Below are positions 25,705 through 34,548 of a stretch of 64,000 bases of DNA, one piece after another; within the stretch, counting starts at the first letter, position 1, and each line of letters opens with the position of its first letter. The notes beneath the pieces were generated by a model. It was not told the DNA's origin and did not search any database. It saw only the letters and a program-made list of their open reading frames with translations. Source of the DNA: Mycobacterium sp. 852013-50091_SCH5140682 (lineage in GTDB: Bacteria; Actinomycetota; Actinomycetes; Mycobacteriales; Mycobacteriaceae); NCBI RefSeq assembly GCF_001665685.1, contig NZ_LZTB01000057.1:124001-188000 (forward strand), written 5' to 3'. The position numbers were made by a program, and so were the translations under genes.

Positions 25705-25992
25705 TTTCGAAGCTCCTTGGTATTTTGCCGTTTTTGGGCATGGCTGTATTAATTGAGGGACCGATATAGGTCCGATCCATGGAAATGCATTCGCACCTGT
25801 TCGGCCTGCATCAGCCGCCATCAGAAAGGCGCATACCGCGCCTAATCACCAGGTGGACTACGGCTTATGTCTTCCAATTCGTACGCACCGAGCCTGCAGG
25901 GTGTCACGCCTATACACCTCCCCTGAAATGCCATTTGCGCTGGAATCTATTGCGGTTACACAAGCGTGTCAAGCATTTAATTTCGCTCGTGT

Positions 25993-26016
25993 TGTTTGCA
26001 TTTTAAATTGCAAACA
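25993..26016. promoter_or_regulatory. Perfect AT-rich inverted repeat
   Basis: Arms TGTTTGCA (25993-26000) and TGCAAACA (26009-26016) flank TTTTAAAT. It sits about 290 bases upstream of the Thr/Gly-rich gene in the AT-richest stretch of the window. It could be a binding site for a regulator or nucleoid protein; no direct evidence of function. Confidence 0.45.
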
Positions 26017-26184
26017 TAACGGCAGCGAATACCGTTTCGCGGGGTCACACGCACGCGAAAACTTCACAGTAGATTGAATTACACGTCGAATGCACCGCGC
26101 GCGCAGCGTCGAATTACAGCAGAATTCAACGGGCAGCCGTCGGCGACAATCAAGCCCATCTTCCATCGCAGAAAAGGCGATGGC

Positions 26185-26490
26185 TCATCGACGGCGCCCG
26201 CACGGGCCCGTCCGCGGGAAACTAATCTGCGCGCGCACTGACGGCGGCAGGTCGGTGTGCTGCTGATAACGCGGCGTCATCCGTCGGCCTTCGCGTGCCG
26301 CGGGCTGCTGCCGGACTGACCGGACAGGCCCGGATGCCGATGTCGGCGGCCGGAACGACAGCGAAGGCAGGGCCGAGGTCGTCTGGCGGTTGAAGATCTG
26401 CCCCGACCGGTTGGACTGCTGGGTGGTGTTGCCGTTGCCGGTCGTGCCGACGACGGTCGTCGAACCGCCGCCCCCGCTCACATCCAGCAT
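26185..26490 (-). pseudogene. Fragment related to the Thr/Gly-rich protein
   Basis: The minus frame at about 26377-26463 reads STTVVGTTGNGNTTQQSNRS followed by GQIFNRQTTS, very close to TTVVGTTGNGNTTQKATASG in the protein at 25012. Upstream there is no signal peptide, only MLDVSGGGG, and after about residue 45 the sequence turns into Arg/Pro-rich chain that looks like non-coding reading. I read it as a truncated duplicate rather than a gene, but a short secreted peptide from another start cannot be excluded. Confidence 0.45.
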
Positions 26491-26634
26491 GCGATCCGAT
26501 TGCTCACAGCAAACTTTCAGCAAACGCTGTGCAGACGACCTCGATCTAACCGTTATCTGCAGAAAAATTTGCCAGAATCGCCACCTCAGGTGCGATTCGA
26601 CTGGTAAGGCGATCGGCCGCTCTGCGCGAGACCG

Positions 26635-27471
26635 TCACATCGGCGGTCCGACAGTGCCGACATTGCTGCCAATGTTGCCCGCAGGCAGCGCCGATCCCAG
26701 CAGCTGGTAGAGCGGCCAGGTCCACGCGTACCCGCCGGACCGCGCCCGCGCGTAGCTCGTGTGGATGGCCACCCCGGCCGGTGTCACCTCGTCGTCGTCG
26801 GTGATCGCGTCGCAGACCGGATCGCCGACATCGCACACGCTGATGGTGCGGGAGCCGACGGATACCGGCAGCGGAGTCGTCGGCGCATGCGCCATGAGCG
26901 GCCACTGCTGCGCCATCCCCTTCCCTGCAGCACCGCGCACGGCGGTAGCGCTGCCGAGGTTGTACGTAGGATCGGCGGGCAACCGGTCACCATCGGCAAC
27001 CAGCAGAACCGCCGCGAGATTGGGATTGCCTGCCAGAGGTTGCAGGTTCCGGTGGACCACCATCGCGCCTTGTGAATAGCCGGCGAGCACCACCTTGGTC
27101 GACGGGCACTGCTGGGTAAAGGCGGTGTACTGATTTGCCAGCGCGGCGACGCCGGCGTCGACACTGCTCATGAAGCCAGCCCAGCCGAGCAGATTGCCGG
27201 TGTCGGGTACCGCCACCGCCGGATAGTTGACCGCCTCGGCGGTCATGGTCCTGCCGTCGCTCTGCACCTGCTGGGACAGGTCCTGCAACGACTGGTACAC
27301 CACCCGGCCCATGCCGCCGTACGAAGCCGGATCGTCACGCTCACCCGAGCCGGCAACACCCATCCAGTGCACGTCCGGACACGCCACGGCATTGGCCGGA
27401 GCGGCCGTCAATCCGACGAGCCCCACGGCGCCGACGGCGCACCACATAGCCACGAAGAGACGACGAATCAC
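26635..27471 (-). CDS. Cutinase-like secreted serine esterase
   Basis: 278-residue exported alpha/beta hydrolase of the cutinase family. Signal peptide about 1-28 (WCAVGAVGLVGLTAAPANA). Nucleophile motif STKVVLAGYSQGAMVVHRNL about residues 125-144, disulphide-linked catalytic Asp in SVCDVGDPVCD, and catalytic His in VAIHTSYARARSG. Mycobacterial relatives are lipases, phospholipases or esterases at the cell surface. All triad residues are present, so it is probably active. It stands alone between the decayed region and the tuf terminator. Confidence 0.88.
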   Translation of the reverse strand: MIRRLFVAMWCAVGAVGLVGLTAAPANAVACPDVHWMGVAGSGERDDPASYGGMGRVVYQSLQDLSQQVQSDGRTMTAEAVNYPAVAVPDTGNLLGWAGFMSSVDAGVAALANQYTAFTQQCPSTKVVLAGYSQGAMVVHRNLQPLAGNPNLAAVLLVADGDRLPADPTYNLGSATAVRGAAGKGMAQQWPLMAHAPTTPLPVSVGSRTISVCDVGDPVCDAITDDDEVTPAGVAIHTSYARARSGGYAWTWPLYQLLGSALPAGNIGSNVGTVGPPM

Positions 27472-27552
27472 AGCGGAACCCCCAACCCACGCACAGCAAA
27501 ACTACCTGCACTATCGCCCCAGTAGTCACAGGCGTTACGCAATTGCTACGCG

Positions 27553-27596
27553 AAAACGCAAAAGCGGCGCCCACCCGAAGGTGAGCGCCGCTTCTG
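27553..27596 (-). terminator. Strong terminator of the str operon
   Basis: Arms AAGCGGCGCCCACC (27562-27575) and GGTGAGCGCCGCTT (27580-27593) pair with one mismatch around CGAA. On the minus strand the stem is followed by TTTTGCGTTTTCG, an intrinsic-like tail. It lies about 35 bases past the tuf stop. Confidence 0.85.
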
Positions 27597-27627
27597 CAGC
27601 AGTCAGATCAACTACTTGTAGGCGAAC

Positions 27628-28818
27628 CTACTTGTTGATCTTGGTAACCCGGCCGGCGCCGACGGTACGGCCACCCTCGCGGATCGCGAAGCGCAGGCCC
27701 TCGTCCATGGCGACGGGCTGGATCAGCTTGACGGAGATGTCGGTGTTGTCACCGGGCATAACCATCTCGGTGCCCTCGGGCAGGGTCACCACGCCGGTCA
27801 CGTCCGTGGTACGGAAGTAGAACTGCGGACGGTAGTTGTTGAAGAACGGCGTGTGGCGGCCACCCTCGTCCTTGGACAGGATGTAGACCTGGCCCTCGAA
27901 GTCGGTGTGCGGGGTGGTGGTGCCGGGCTTGACCACAACCTGGCCACGCTCGACGTCCTCACGCTTGATACCACGCAGGAGCAGACCGACGTTGTCACCG
28001 GCCTGGCCCTGGTCGAGCAGCTTGCGGAACATCTCGACACCGGTGACGGTGGTCTTGGTCGTGGTCGGGCGGATGCCGACGATCTCGACCTCTTCGTTCA
28101 CGTTGACCACGCCACGCTCGACGCGACCGGTGACCACGGTGCCACGACCGGTGATGGTGAAGACGTCCTCGACGGGCATCAGGAACGGCTTGTCGGTCTC
28201 ACGAACCGGATCCGGGATCGACTCGTCGACCGCGTCCATCAGTTCCTCAACCGACTTGACCCACTTCTCGTCGCCTTCCAGCGCCTTGAGCGCCGAGACG
28301 CGGACGACCGGGGCCTCCTCGTCGAAGTCCTGCGCAGCCAGCAGCTCGCGGACCTCCATCTCGACGAGCTCGATGAGCTCCTCGTCGTCCACCGCGTCCG
28401 ACTTGTTCAGCGCGACCAGGATGTAGGGCACACCCACCTGGCGGGCCAGCAGCACGTGCTCGCGGGTCTGCGGCATCGGGCCGTCGGTGGCGGCGACCAC
28501 CAGGATGGCGCCGTCCATCTGGGCCGCACCGGTGATCATGTTCTTGATGTAGTCGGCGTGACCGGGGGCGTCCACGTGGGCGTAGTGGCGCTTGTCGGTC
28601 TGGTACTCCACGTGGGAGATGTTGATGGTGATACCGCGCTGACGCTCCTCAGGCGCATTGTCGATCTGGTCGAATGCGCGCGATTCGTTCAACTCCGGGT
28701 ACTTGTCGTGCAGAACCTTGGTGATTGCTGCAGTAAGCGTGGTCTTGCCGTGGTCAACGTGACCGATGGTCCCGATGTTGACGTGCGGCTTCGTCCGCTC
28801 GAACTTCGCCTTCGCCAC
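27628..28818 (-). CDS. tuf: Elongation factor Tu
   Basis: GTPase that delivers aminoacyl-tRNA to the ribosome. 396 residues starting MAKAKFERTKPHVNIGTIGH, with G-domain motifs GHVDHGKT, DAPGHADYI and NKSD, the switch sequence RGITINISHVEY, and complete domains 2 and 3 ending VGAGRVTKINK. Length and sequence are those of actinobacterial EF-Tu. Last gene of the str operon, 83 bases after fusA, followed by a strong terminator. Nothing unusual. Confidence 0.99.
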   Translation of the reverse strand: MAKAKFERTKPHVNIGTIGHVDHGKTTLTAAITKVLHDKYPELNESRAFDQIDNAPEERQRGITINISHVEYQTDKRHYAHVDAPGHADYIKNMITGAAQMDGAILVVAATDGPMPQTREHVLLARQVGVPYILVALNKSDAVDDEELIELVEMEVRELLAAQDFDEEAPVVRVSALKALEGDEKWVKSVEELMDAVDESIPDPVRETDKPFLMPVEDVFTITGRGTVVTGRVERGVVNVNEEVEIVGIRPTTTKTTVTGVEMFRKLLDQGQAGDNVGLLLRGIKREDVERGQVVVKPGTTTPHTDFEGQVYILSKDEGGRHTPFFNNYRPQFYFRTTDVTGVVTLPEGTEMVMPGDNTDISVKLIQPVAMDEGLRFAIREGGRTVGAGRVTKINK

Positions 28819-28901
28819 TGTGGTGTCCTCCTGGACTGTGTTGGTGCTTGTACTTAAGCAGTGTTGATGTGTTCAGTTGTGCGGTCTGCGACGCTACCGG
28901 G

Positions 28902-31004
28902 CTACTGACCCGTCGCCTTCGCAATGATCTCCTTCGACACGTTCGCCGGAACCTCGGCGTACGAATCGAACACCATGGAGTAGTTCGCCCGGCCCTGGGT
29001 CTTCGACCGAAGGTCGCCGACGTAGCCGAACATCTCCGACAGCGGAACCTGCGCCTTGACGACGCGCGCACCACTGCGCTCCTCCATGGCCTGGATCTGA
29101 CCACGGCGGGAGTTCAAGTCGCCGATCACGTCGCCCATGTAGTCCTCGGGCGTGGTGACCTCGACGGCCATGATGGGCTCGAGAATGACCGGCTGAGCGG
29201 CCTGGGCGGCCTTCTTCAGCACCTGCGAGCCGGCAACCTTGAATGCCATTTCCGAGGAGTCGACCTCGTGGTAGGCGCCGTCGAGCAGGGTGACCTTGAC
29301 GTTCACCAGCGGGTAGCCGGCGAGCACGCCGTACTGCATGGCGTCCTGCGCACCGGCATCCACCGAAGGGATGTACTCGCGCGGGATGCGGCCACCGGTG
29401 ACCTTGTTCTCGAACTCGTAGGTCGCACCGTCCTCGCCGTGGAACGGCTCCAGATCGATGAGGACCTTTGCGAACTGGCCCGAGCCACCCGTCTGCTTCT
29501 TGTGGGTGTACTCGACCTTCTCCACCTTGCGGCGGATGGTCTCGCGGTAGGCCACCTGCGGCTTGCCGACGTTGGCCTCGACCTTGAACTCGCGACGCAT
29601 GCGGTCCACGAGGATGTCCAGGTGAAGCTCGCCCATGCCGCCGATGACGGTCTGGCCGGTCTCCTGGTCCAGGTGCACCTTGAAGGTGGGATCCTCTTCC
29701 GCGAGCTTCTGGATCGCGGTGCCCAGCTTCTCCTGGTCGCTCTTGGTCTTGGGCTCGATGGCCACCTCGATGACCGGGTCCGGGAAGGTCATGGACTCGA
29801 GCACGATCTGGTTGTTCGGATCGCTCAAGGTGTCACCGGTGGTGGTGTCCTTGAGGCCGATCACCGCATAGATGTGGCCGGCGGAGGCCGTCTCGACCGG
29901 GTTCTCCTTGTTGGAGTGCATCTGGAACAGCTTGCCCAGCCGCTCCTTCTTGCCCTTGGTCGAGTTGATGACCTGGGCACCGGAGTCGACCTTGCCCGAG
30001 TAGACGCGGACGTAGGTCAGCTTGCCGAAGAACGGGTGCGTGGCCACCTTGAACGCCAGCCCGGAGAACGGCTCATCGGCCGACGGCTTGCGGGAGATGA
30101 TCTCGTCTTCCTTGCCCGGAACGTGGCCTTCGGCGGCCGCGACGTCCAGCGGGGTCGGCAGGTAGTCGATGACCGCGTCGAGCATGGGCTGCACACCCTT
30201 GTTCTTGAACGCGGAACCACACAGCACCGGGTAGCCGGCGCTCGTCACGGTCAGCTTGCGCAGGCCCGACTTGATCTCGTCGATCGTGAGCTCTTCGCCA
30301 CCGAGGTACTTCTCCATGAGTGCGTCGTCGGTCTCGGCGACCGCCTCGATCATGGCGGTGCGGTACTCCTCGGCCTTCTCCTGAAGATCGGCCGGGATGT
30401 CGACGACGTCGTACTTCTCGCCGAGCTTGGTCTCGCCGCGCCACACCTTGGCCTTCATCTCGACCAGGTCGACGACGCCTTCGAAGTCACCCTCGGAGCC
30501 GATGGGCAGCTGGATCGGGACGACGTTGGCGCCCAAGCGATCCTTCATGGTCTGCACCGAGAAGTAGAAGTCGGCGCCCAGCTTGTCCATCTTGTTGACG
30601 AAGCAGATGCGCGGAACGTCGTACTTGTCGGCCTGACGCCACACCTGCTCGGACTGCGGCTCCACGCCTTCCTTGCCGTCGAACACGGCCACGGCGCCAT
30701 CGAGCACTCGGAGGCTGCGCTCCACCTCAACGGTGAAGTCGACGTGCCCCGGGGTGTCGATGATGTTGATCTGGTTGTCGTTCCAGAAGCAGGTGGTGGC
30801 AGCCGAGGTGATGGTGATACCCCGCTCCTGCTCCTGCTCCATCCAGTCCATCGTGGCGGCGCCGTCGTGCACCTCACCGATCTTGTACGAGATACCGGTG
30901 TAGAAGAGGATGCGCTCGGTCGTCGTCGTCTTGCCGGCGTCGATGTGCGCCATGATGCCGATGTTGCGGACCTTCGTGAGGTCGGTCAGCACGTCCTGTG
31001 CCAC
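28902..31004 (-). CDS. fusA: Elongation factor G
   Basis: Translocation GTPase, 700 residues, from a GTG at 31004 (AQDVLTDLTKVRNIGIMAHI). GTPase motifs AHIDAGKTTTTERIL, DTPGHVDFTVEVERSLRVLD and NKMDKLGADF; the domain IV tip YIPSVDAGAQDAMQYG and the C-terminal domain (GYVGDLRSKTQGRANYSMVF) are complete. This is the housekeeping copy in the str operon, between rpsG and tuf, so the numbered name fusA1 would apply if the genome has a second copy. Confidence 0.98.
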   Translation of the reverse strand: MAQDVLTDLTKVRNIGIMAHIDAGKTTTTERILFYTGISYKIGEVHDGAATMDWMEQEQERGITITSAATTCFWNDNQINIIDTPGHVDFTVEVERSLRVLDGAVAVFDGKEGVEPQSEQVWRQADKYDVPRICFVNKMDKLGADFYFSVQTMKDRLGANVVPIQLPIGSEGDFEGVVDLVEMKAKVWRGETKLGEKYDVVDIPADLQEKAEEYRTAMIEAVAETDDALMEKYLGGEELTIDEIKSGLRKLTVTSAGYPVLCGSAFKNKGVQPMLDAVIDYLPTPLDVAAAEGHVPGKEDEIISRKPSADEPFSGLAFKVATHPFFGKLTYVRVYSGKVDSGAQVINSTKGKKERLGKLFQMHSNKENPVETASAGHIYAVIGLKDTTTGDTLSDPNNQIVLESMTFPDPVIEVAIEPKTKSDQEKLGTAIQKLAEEDPTFKVHLDQETGQTVIGGMGELHLDILVDRMRREFKVEANVGKPQVAYRETIRRKVEKVEYTHKKQTGGSGQFAKVLIDLEPFHGEDGATYEFENKVTGGRIPREYIPSVDAGAQDAMQYGVLAGYPLVNVKVTLLDGAYHEVDSSEMAFKVAGSQVLKKAAQAAQPVILEPIMAVEVTTPEDYMGDVIGDLNSRRGQIQAMEERSGARVVKAQVPLSEMFGYVGDLRSKTQGRANYSMVFDSYAEVPANVSKEIIAKATGQ

Positions 31005-31092
31005 GGCTAGATTCCCACTCTTTCGCTTGCTTGATTAGGTGTTCGGATGCACCCTCGCGGGCGTCCGACACTGGACGCCCGGAGGGCGGACA

Positions 31093-31563
31093 TCACCAGC
31101 GGTAGTGCGCGAAAGCCCGGTTCGCTTCGGCCATCTTGTGAGTGTCCTCACGACGCTTCACAGCGGCGCCAAGGCCGTTGCTCGCGTCGAGGATCTCGTT
31201 GGCGAGCCGCTCGACCATGGTCTTCTCGCGGCGGGCCTTGGAGAAGCTCACCAGCCAGCGCAGGGCCAGCGTGGTGGAACGATCGGGACGAACCTCGACC
31301 GGCACCTGGTAGGTGGCGCCACCGACGCGGCGGCTACGCACCTCGAGGGCGGGCTTGACGTTGTCGAGCGCACGCTTGAGCGTGACGACCGGATCGGTGC
31401 CGGTCTTGTCGCGGGCCTGCTCCAGCGCACCGTAGACGATGCGCTCGGCCAGGGACTTCTTGCCGTCCAGCAGAACCTTGTTGACCAGCTGGGTGACCAG
31501 CTGCGACCCGTAGACCGGATCGTTGACCAACGGACGCTTCGGCGCGGGACCCTTGCGCGGCAT
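31093..31563 (-). CDS. rpsG: 30S ribosomal protein S7
   Basis: Small-subunit head protein that nucleates 16S rRNA 3' domain folding and contacts E-site tRNA. 156 residues starting MPRKGPAPKRPLVNDPVYGS and ending THKMAEANRAFAHYRW, standard for actinobacteria. Its ATG shares one base with the rpsL stop (TGATG), so it is translationally coupled to rpsL; an 88-base gap separates it from fusA. Confidence 0.98.
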   Translation of the reverse strand: MPRKGPAPKRPLVNDPVYGSQLVTQLVNKVLLDGKKSLAERIVYGALEQARDKTGTDPVVTLKRALDNVKPALEVRSRRVGGATYQVPVEVRPDRSTTLALRWLVSFSKARREKTMVERLANEILDASNGLGAAVKRREDTHKMAEANRAFAHYRW

Positions 31564-31937
31564 CAGCTCTTCTCCTTCTTGGCGCCGTAACGGCTACGGG
31601 CCTGCTTGCGGTTCTTGACACCCTGGGTGTCCAGCGACCCGCGGATGATCTTGTAACGGACACCGGGGAGGTCCTTCACACGACCACCACGCACGAGCAC
31701 CATCGAGTGCTCCTGCAGGTTGTGACCCTCACCCGGGATGTAAGCGGTGACCTCAACGCCACTGGTCAGCTTCACGCGGGCAACCTTACGAAGCGCCGAG
31801 TTCGGCTTCTTCGGGGTGGTGGTGTACACGCGGGTGCACACGCCGCGGCGCTGCGGGCTGCCCTTGAGGGCCGCGGTCTTGACCTTCGCGACCTTGTCGC
31901 GGCGACCCTTGCGGACCAGCTGGTTGATGGTTGGCAT
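31563..31937 (-). CDS. rpsL: 30S ribosomal protein S12
   Basis: Decoding-centre protein and streptomycin target. 124 residues from the ATG at 31937 (MPTINQLVRKGRRDKVAKVK); the frame is open further up but S12 starts here. The accuracy loops are wild-type: TTTPKKPNSALRKVARVKL keeps the Lys at the position usually numbered 43, and GEGHNLQEHSMVLVRGGRVK keeps that at 88, so no streptomycin-resistance substitution is seen. First gene of the str operon; about 280 bases of leader precede it. Confidence 0.98.
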   Translation of the reverse strand: MPTINQLVRKGRRDKVAKVKTAALKGSPQRRGVCTRVYTTTPKKPNSALRKVARVKLTSGVEVTAYIPGEGHNLQEHSMVLVRGGRVKDLPGVRYKIIRGSLDTQGVKNRKQARSRYGAKKEKS

Positions 31938-32218
31938 GTACCGGCTTTCTGTGTGTTGCTTTGTGCTGCTCTGTTGTTCTTCAAGTCTCTGTACTGCAGT
32001 TACCCCCGAGGCGCGTACCCCGCGGCCGGGCGTGTCGCACGTGCTCACACCGGAGAAATTCCGATGCGTGTAAGACATGCGAATTGGCCCGGCGTGCGGG
32101 CACGCTTGCGAAACACTTAGCCGCATGCGCCTTTCCGGCCAGGCACGATCCACCACAATACCAGGGCCGACCGCGACGAACCAAACTCGTGCGCAGCCGA
32201 CTAATCGCAGGTCAGAGC

Positions 32219-32833
32219 CTACGCCTGTCGACGCTGCATCCCGGACGCCAGGCGCAGCAGCATGTCGGTGAACACCGCATCGGTGTCAATATCGTCCATC
32301 ACGCCGGTCATCTCCAGCAGTACAAAACCGTGCAGTGCCGACCAGAATTCCAGCGCGGCATAGAAGGCGTCCTCCCCTTCCAGCCCGAACGAGGCCAGCA
32401 CGTCGATCACCGGTCCGGCGGCGGCCTTCGTGGCCGCGGAGTACTGCGGGTCGTCGCCCCCGAACGGCATCCGGGTGAACGCCGAATACCGGCCCGGGTG
32501 GTGATGGGCATAGCTGCGGTACGCGCTGGCCATGGCCACAATGGCGTCTTCGCGCGTGCGGCCCTGCCCGACGGTGTTGAGCATCCCGATGATGTCGTCG
32601 ATGACGCGCATCCGGACCGTGCGGCGCAGATCTTCGAGGCTGTCGACGTGGTTGTACAGCGACGGCCCTTTGGTGCCGAGCTGGCTGGCCAGTGCGTTGA
32701 TGGTCAACGCGTCCCAACCGTCGCGGTCGAGGAACGTCAGGGCGGCGTTCACGATCGCGTCGCGGCTGAGCCGGGTGGTCCGCGCCGGGCGCGGTCGGCC
32801 ACCGGCCGCCTGCGAATCCGGCCGAGATGACAT
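32219..32833 (-). CDS. TetR-family transcriptional regulator
   Basis: 204 residues from an ATG at 32833 with GGTGGAG upstream. The DNA-binding helix-turn-helix is LTINALASQLGTKGPSLYNH followed by VDSLEDLRRTVRMR; the C-terminal part (PEYSAAT-like segment, then GLEGEDAFYAALEFWSALHG) is the WHG-type ligand domain. It occupies the position of Rv0681 upstream of rpsL. No operator is obvious to me, and its targets are unknown; the stop is about 280 bases from rpsL on the same strand. Confidence 0.88.
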   Translation of the reverse strand: MSSRPDSQAAGGRPRPARTTRLSRDAIVNAALTFLDRDGWDALTINALASQLGTKGPSLYNHVDSLEDLRRTVRMRVIDDIIGMLNTVGQGRTREDAIVAMASAYRSYAHHHPGRYSAFTRMPFGGDDPQYSAATKAAAGPVIDVLASFGLEGEDAFYAALEFWSALHGFVLLEMTGVMDDIDTDAVFTDMLLRLASGMQRRQA

Positions 32834-32934
32834 GTGCGCTCCACCTAGTCGAGTCGACGGGACGTTTCTGGTCGACGGGAAGGGACCCTGAACTGGGTCG
32901 CGGTGAAACTCTAGCCGTTCCCTGTCGGTAAACG

Positions 32935-33450
32935 TCAGTTCACGCGGTCCTGGCTGACTTGGGCGAGTTGCCCGGTGACCGTGCACAGATCGGGCAGAAC
33001 AGCAGGGTTCATCGACTGGATCGACCAGGTGATGACGTCACTGCCCTTACTGATGTAAATGCTGCAGACATTGGCGTCCTGGGCTTTGAACCCCTTGTTG
33101 CCGTTGATGGACACCTCAGTCAATGTGCGTCCGGCGCGCTGTTCCAACGTCCGTTCGGCGTCCATGTCACTGCCCCGATACCACCAGGTCGAGATGCCCA
33201 TGCCGGCCCCGAAGGTGCCAAGCATGGTGTTCTCCTGCCAGAAGCAGCCGGTGTCACTGACCACGGCCTTGGTGAACATCGAGCCTGCAGCCTTCGTCAC
33301 ATCGGCATCGGTGATGCCGTTGCAGTCCACAGAGTGGAAGCCATCGCTGGGCGCGGGTGCGGCGGGCTGGCTGGGCTGCTCGGACGGTCCGCACGCGGTC
33401 AGTACCGCCGCACCGACCGCGGCACCGAGGATCAGGGTTCGCGCTGCCAT
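32935..33450 (-). CDS. DUF3558-like lipoprotein
   Basis: 171-residue predicted lipoprotein. The signal peptide ends in the lipobox AAVLTACGPSE (Cys about residue 20), then a Pro/Ala linker. The folded part has the features of mycobacterial DUF3558 proteins: VDCNGITDADVTKAAGSMF, SDTGCFWQEN, GNKGFKAQDANVCSIYISKG and a final DLCTVTGQLAQV with paired cysteines. One base separates its start from the stop of the next lipoprotein gene upstream, so the two form an operon. Function unknown. Confidence 0.82.
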   Translation of the reverse strand: MAARTLILGAAVGAAVLTACGPSEQPSQPAAPAPSDGFHSVDCNGITDADVTKAAGSMFTKAVVSDTGCFWQENTMLGTFGAGMGISTWWYRGSDMDAERTLEQRAGRTLTEVSINGNKGFKAQDANVCSIYISKGSDVITWSIQSMNPAVLPDLCTVTGQLAQVSQDRVN

Positions 33451-33451
33451 G

Positions 33452-34003
33452 TCAGAGCTCCGCCTGCAGGGTCTTGGACAGCAGCATCTGGGCGTCCTTG
33501 CACGGGTCCCCGCTGGTCTGCCCGCGGTACTGCACCCACCAGCTCAAGACGCCCGATCCCGCGGCGGCAGTGGCCGCGCATGCCGCGCCGGTGATGTCGC
33601 GGCGCGCGAGGAACGCCTGATGGCGCTCGACGACGGTGTCGGTGATCTGTGCTTTGCGCTCCTGCGCCACCGCCCGTTCCCGCTCAAGCGATCCGGACTC
33701 GAACCACGAGAAGACGACATCGAGCATGACCGGCGACGCGTTGGAGCCGGCCTTGCGGGACAGTACGTACTGGCAGACCGCGCCGCTGTAGGGGCGGACG
33801 ATGTGGTCGGCTTTGAGCAGTTCCTGGACCGAGCTGTCGGTCAATAGACCGCAGCGGTCGTCCACATATCCGTAGCCGCGGTCGGTGCCTGCGCCCCCGG
33901 AATCGGCCCGTTGTGCCGTGCCGCTGACGGTATGCGAGCACCCCGCGACAGTCACTATCGCGGTGACCGCCACGGCAGCAGCCTCCACAACACGCCGACG
34001 CAT
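33452..34003 (-). CDS. DUF3558-like lipoprotein (operon partner)
   Basis: 183 residues from an ATG at 34003. Signal peptide VEAAAVAVTAIVTVAGCSHT with lipobox VAGC (Cys about residue 22) and a following VSGTAQRADSGG linker typical of mycobacterial lipoproteins. The mature part resembles DUF3558 (DDRCGLLTDSSVQELLKADH, then GAVCQYVLSRKAG and the closing DPCKDAQMLLSKTL). It is the upstream member of a two-gene operon with the related gene at 32935, which suggests duplication. Divergent from the DUF3060-like pair. Confidence 0.8.
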   Translation of the reverse strand: MRRRVVEAAAVAVTAIVTVAGCSHTVSGTAQRADSGGAGTDRGYGYVDDRCGLLTDSSVQELLKADHIVRPYSGAVCQYVLSRKAGSNASPVMLDVVFSWFESGSLERERAVAQERKAQITDTVVERHQAFLARRDITGAACAATAAAGSGVLSWWVQYRGQTSGDPCKDAQMLLSKTLQAEL

Positions 34004-34146
34004 CGGACAACACGCTACCGAGCACTGCGAACTCCCGCGACTGATCACCCGGGCACCCCGAACCGCCCAAGGGCCGCCGAAGCGATGGCGGCGCAACGTA
34101 CGCTTCCCTGCATCGGATGTCGTTGCACCGGATTCGGACGAAGGGG

Positions 34147-34530
34147 ATGACCGTGCGTTGGACAGCTGCATGCCGAAGATTGAGTGCGGGTTTGGTGGTG
34201 GTACCGCTGGCGCTGGCCGCGGGTGTGGCCCCGGCCTCCGCCAAGGACGGCGATACCCACATCACGGGGCAGGGCATCAACCAGACCATCGATTGCAACG
34301 GCGCGACGTTGTTCGTGAACGGCACCGGCAACACGGTCACCGCCCTCGGAACCTGTTATGCGGTCACGGTGCAGGGGTCGTCGAACATCGTCGTCGCCGA
34401 CAACATCATCAACGACGTCACGGTCTACGGCTTCGATCAGACGGTGTTCTTCAAGGGCGGCGACCCGGTCCTGGTCGACCGTGGCCGTGAGCTCGGGATG
34501 ACGAACCGACTGGATCGCGTACCCGCCTGA
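34147..34530 (+). CDS. DUF3060-like secreted protein
   Basis: 127 residues from an ATG at 34147; an in-frame start 10 codons earlier lacks a ribosome-binding site. Signal peptide about 1-31 ending APASAKDG. The mature part is a small beta-helix-like repeat chain: ITGQGINQTIDCNGATLFVN, GTGNTVTALGTCYAVTVQGS, SNIVVADNIINDVTVYGFDQ, typical of DUF3060. Two Cys may form a disulphide. Function unknown. Followed 18 bases later by a lipoprotein of the same fold. Confidence 0.78.
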   Translation: MTVRWTAACRRLSAGLVVVPLALAAGVAPASAKDGDTHITGQGINQTIDCNGATLFVNGTGNTVTALGTCYAVTVQGSSNIVVADNIINDVTVYGFDQTVFFKGGDPVLVDRGRELGMTNRLDRVPA

Positions 34531-34548
34531 TACGGAAAGTGAGAGAAC

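Larger units (their letters stand above)
25705..26634. other. AT-richer gap of about 930 bases with palindromes and a gene fragment
   Basis: No intact gene seen. It begins with the promoter region of the Thr/Gly-rich gene, which contains the short repeat GGACC-GATATA-GGTCC near 25760. Bases from about 25950 to 26120 are unusually AT-rich for this genome and hold the palindrome listed at 25993. Farther on lies a fragment resembling the start of the Thr/Gly-rich protein. Composition suggests foreign or decayed DNA. Confidence 0.55.

Noticed and set aside
28848..31010. 720-codon plus-strand open frame opposite fusA
   Set aside because: Pure antisense of EF-G, a common effect of high-GC third-position bias.
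31563..31937. Possible streptomycin-resistance change in S12
   Set aside because: Both resistance-linked lysines are present, so the sequence looks wild-type.
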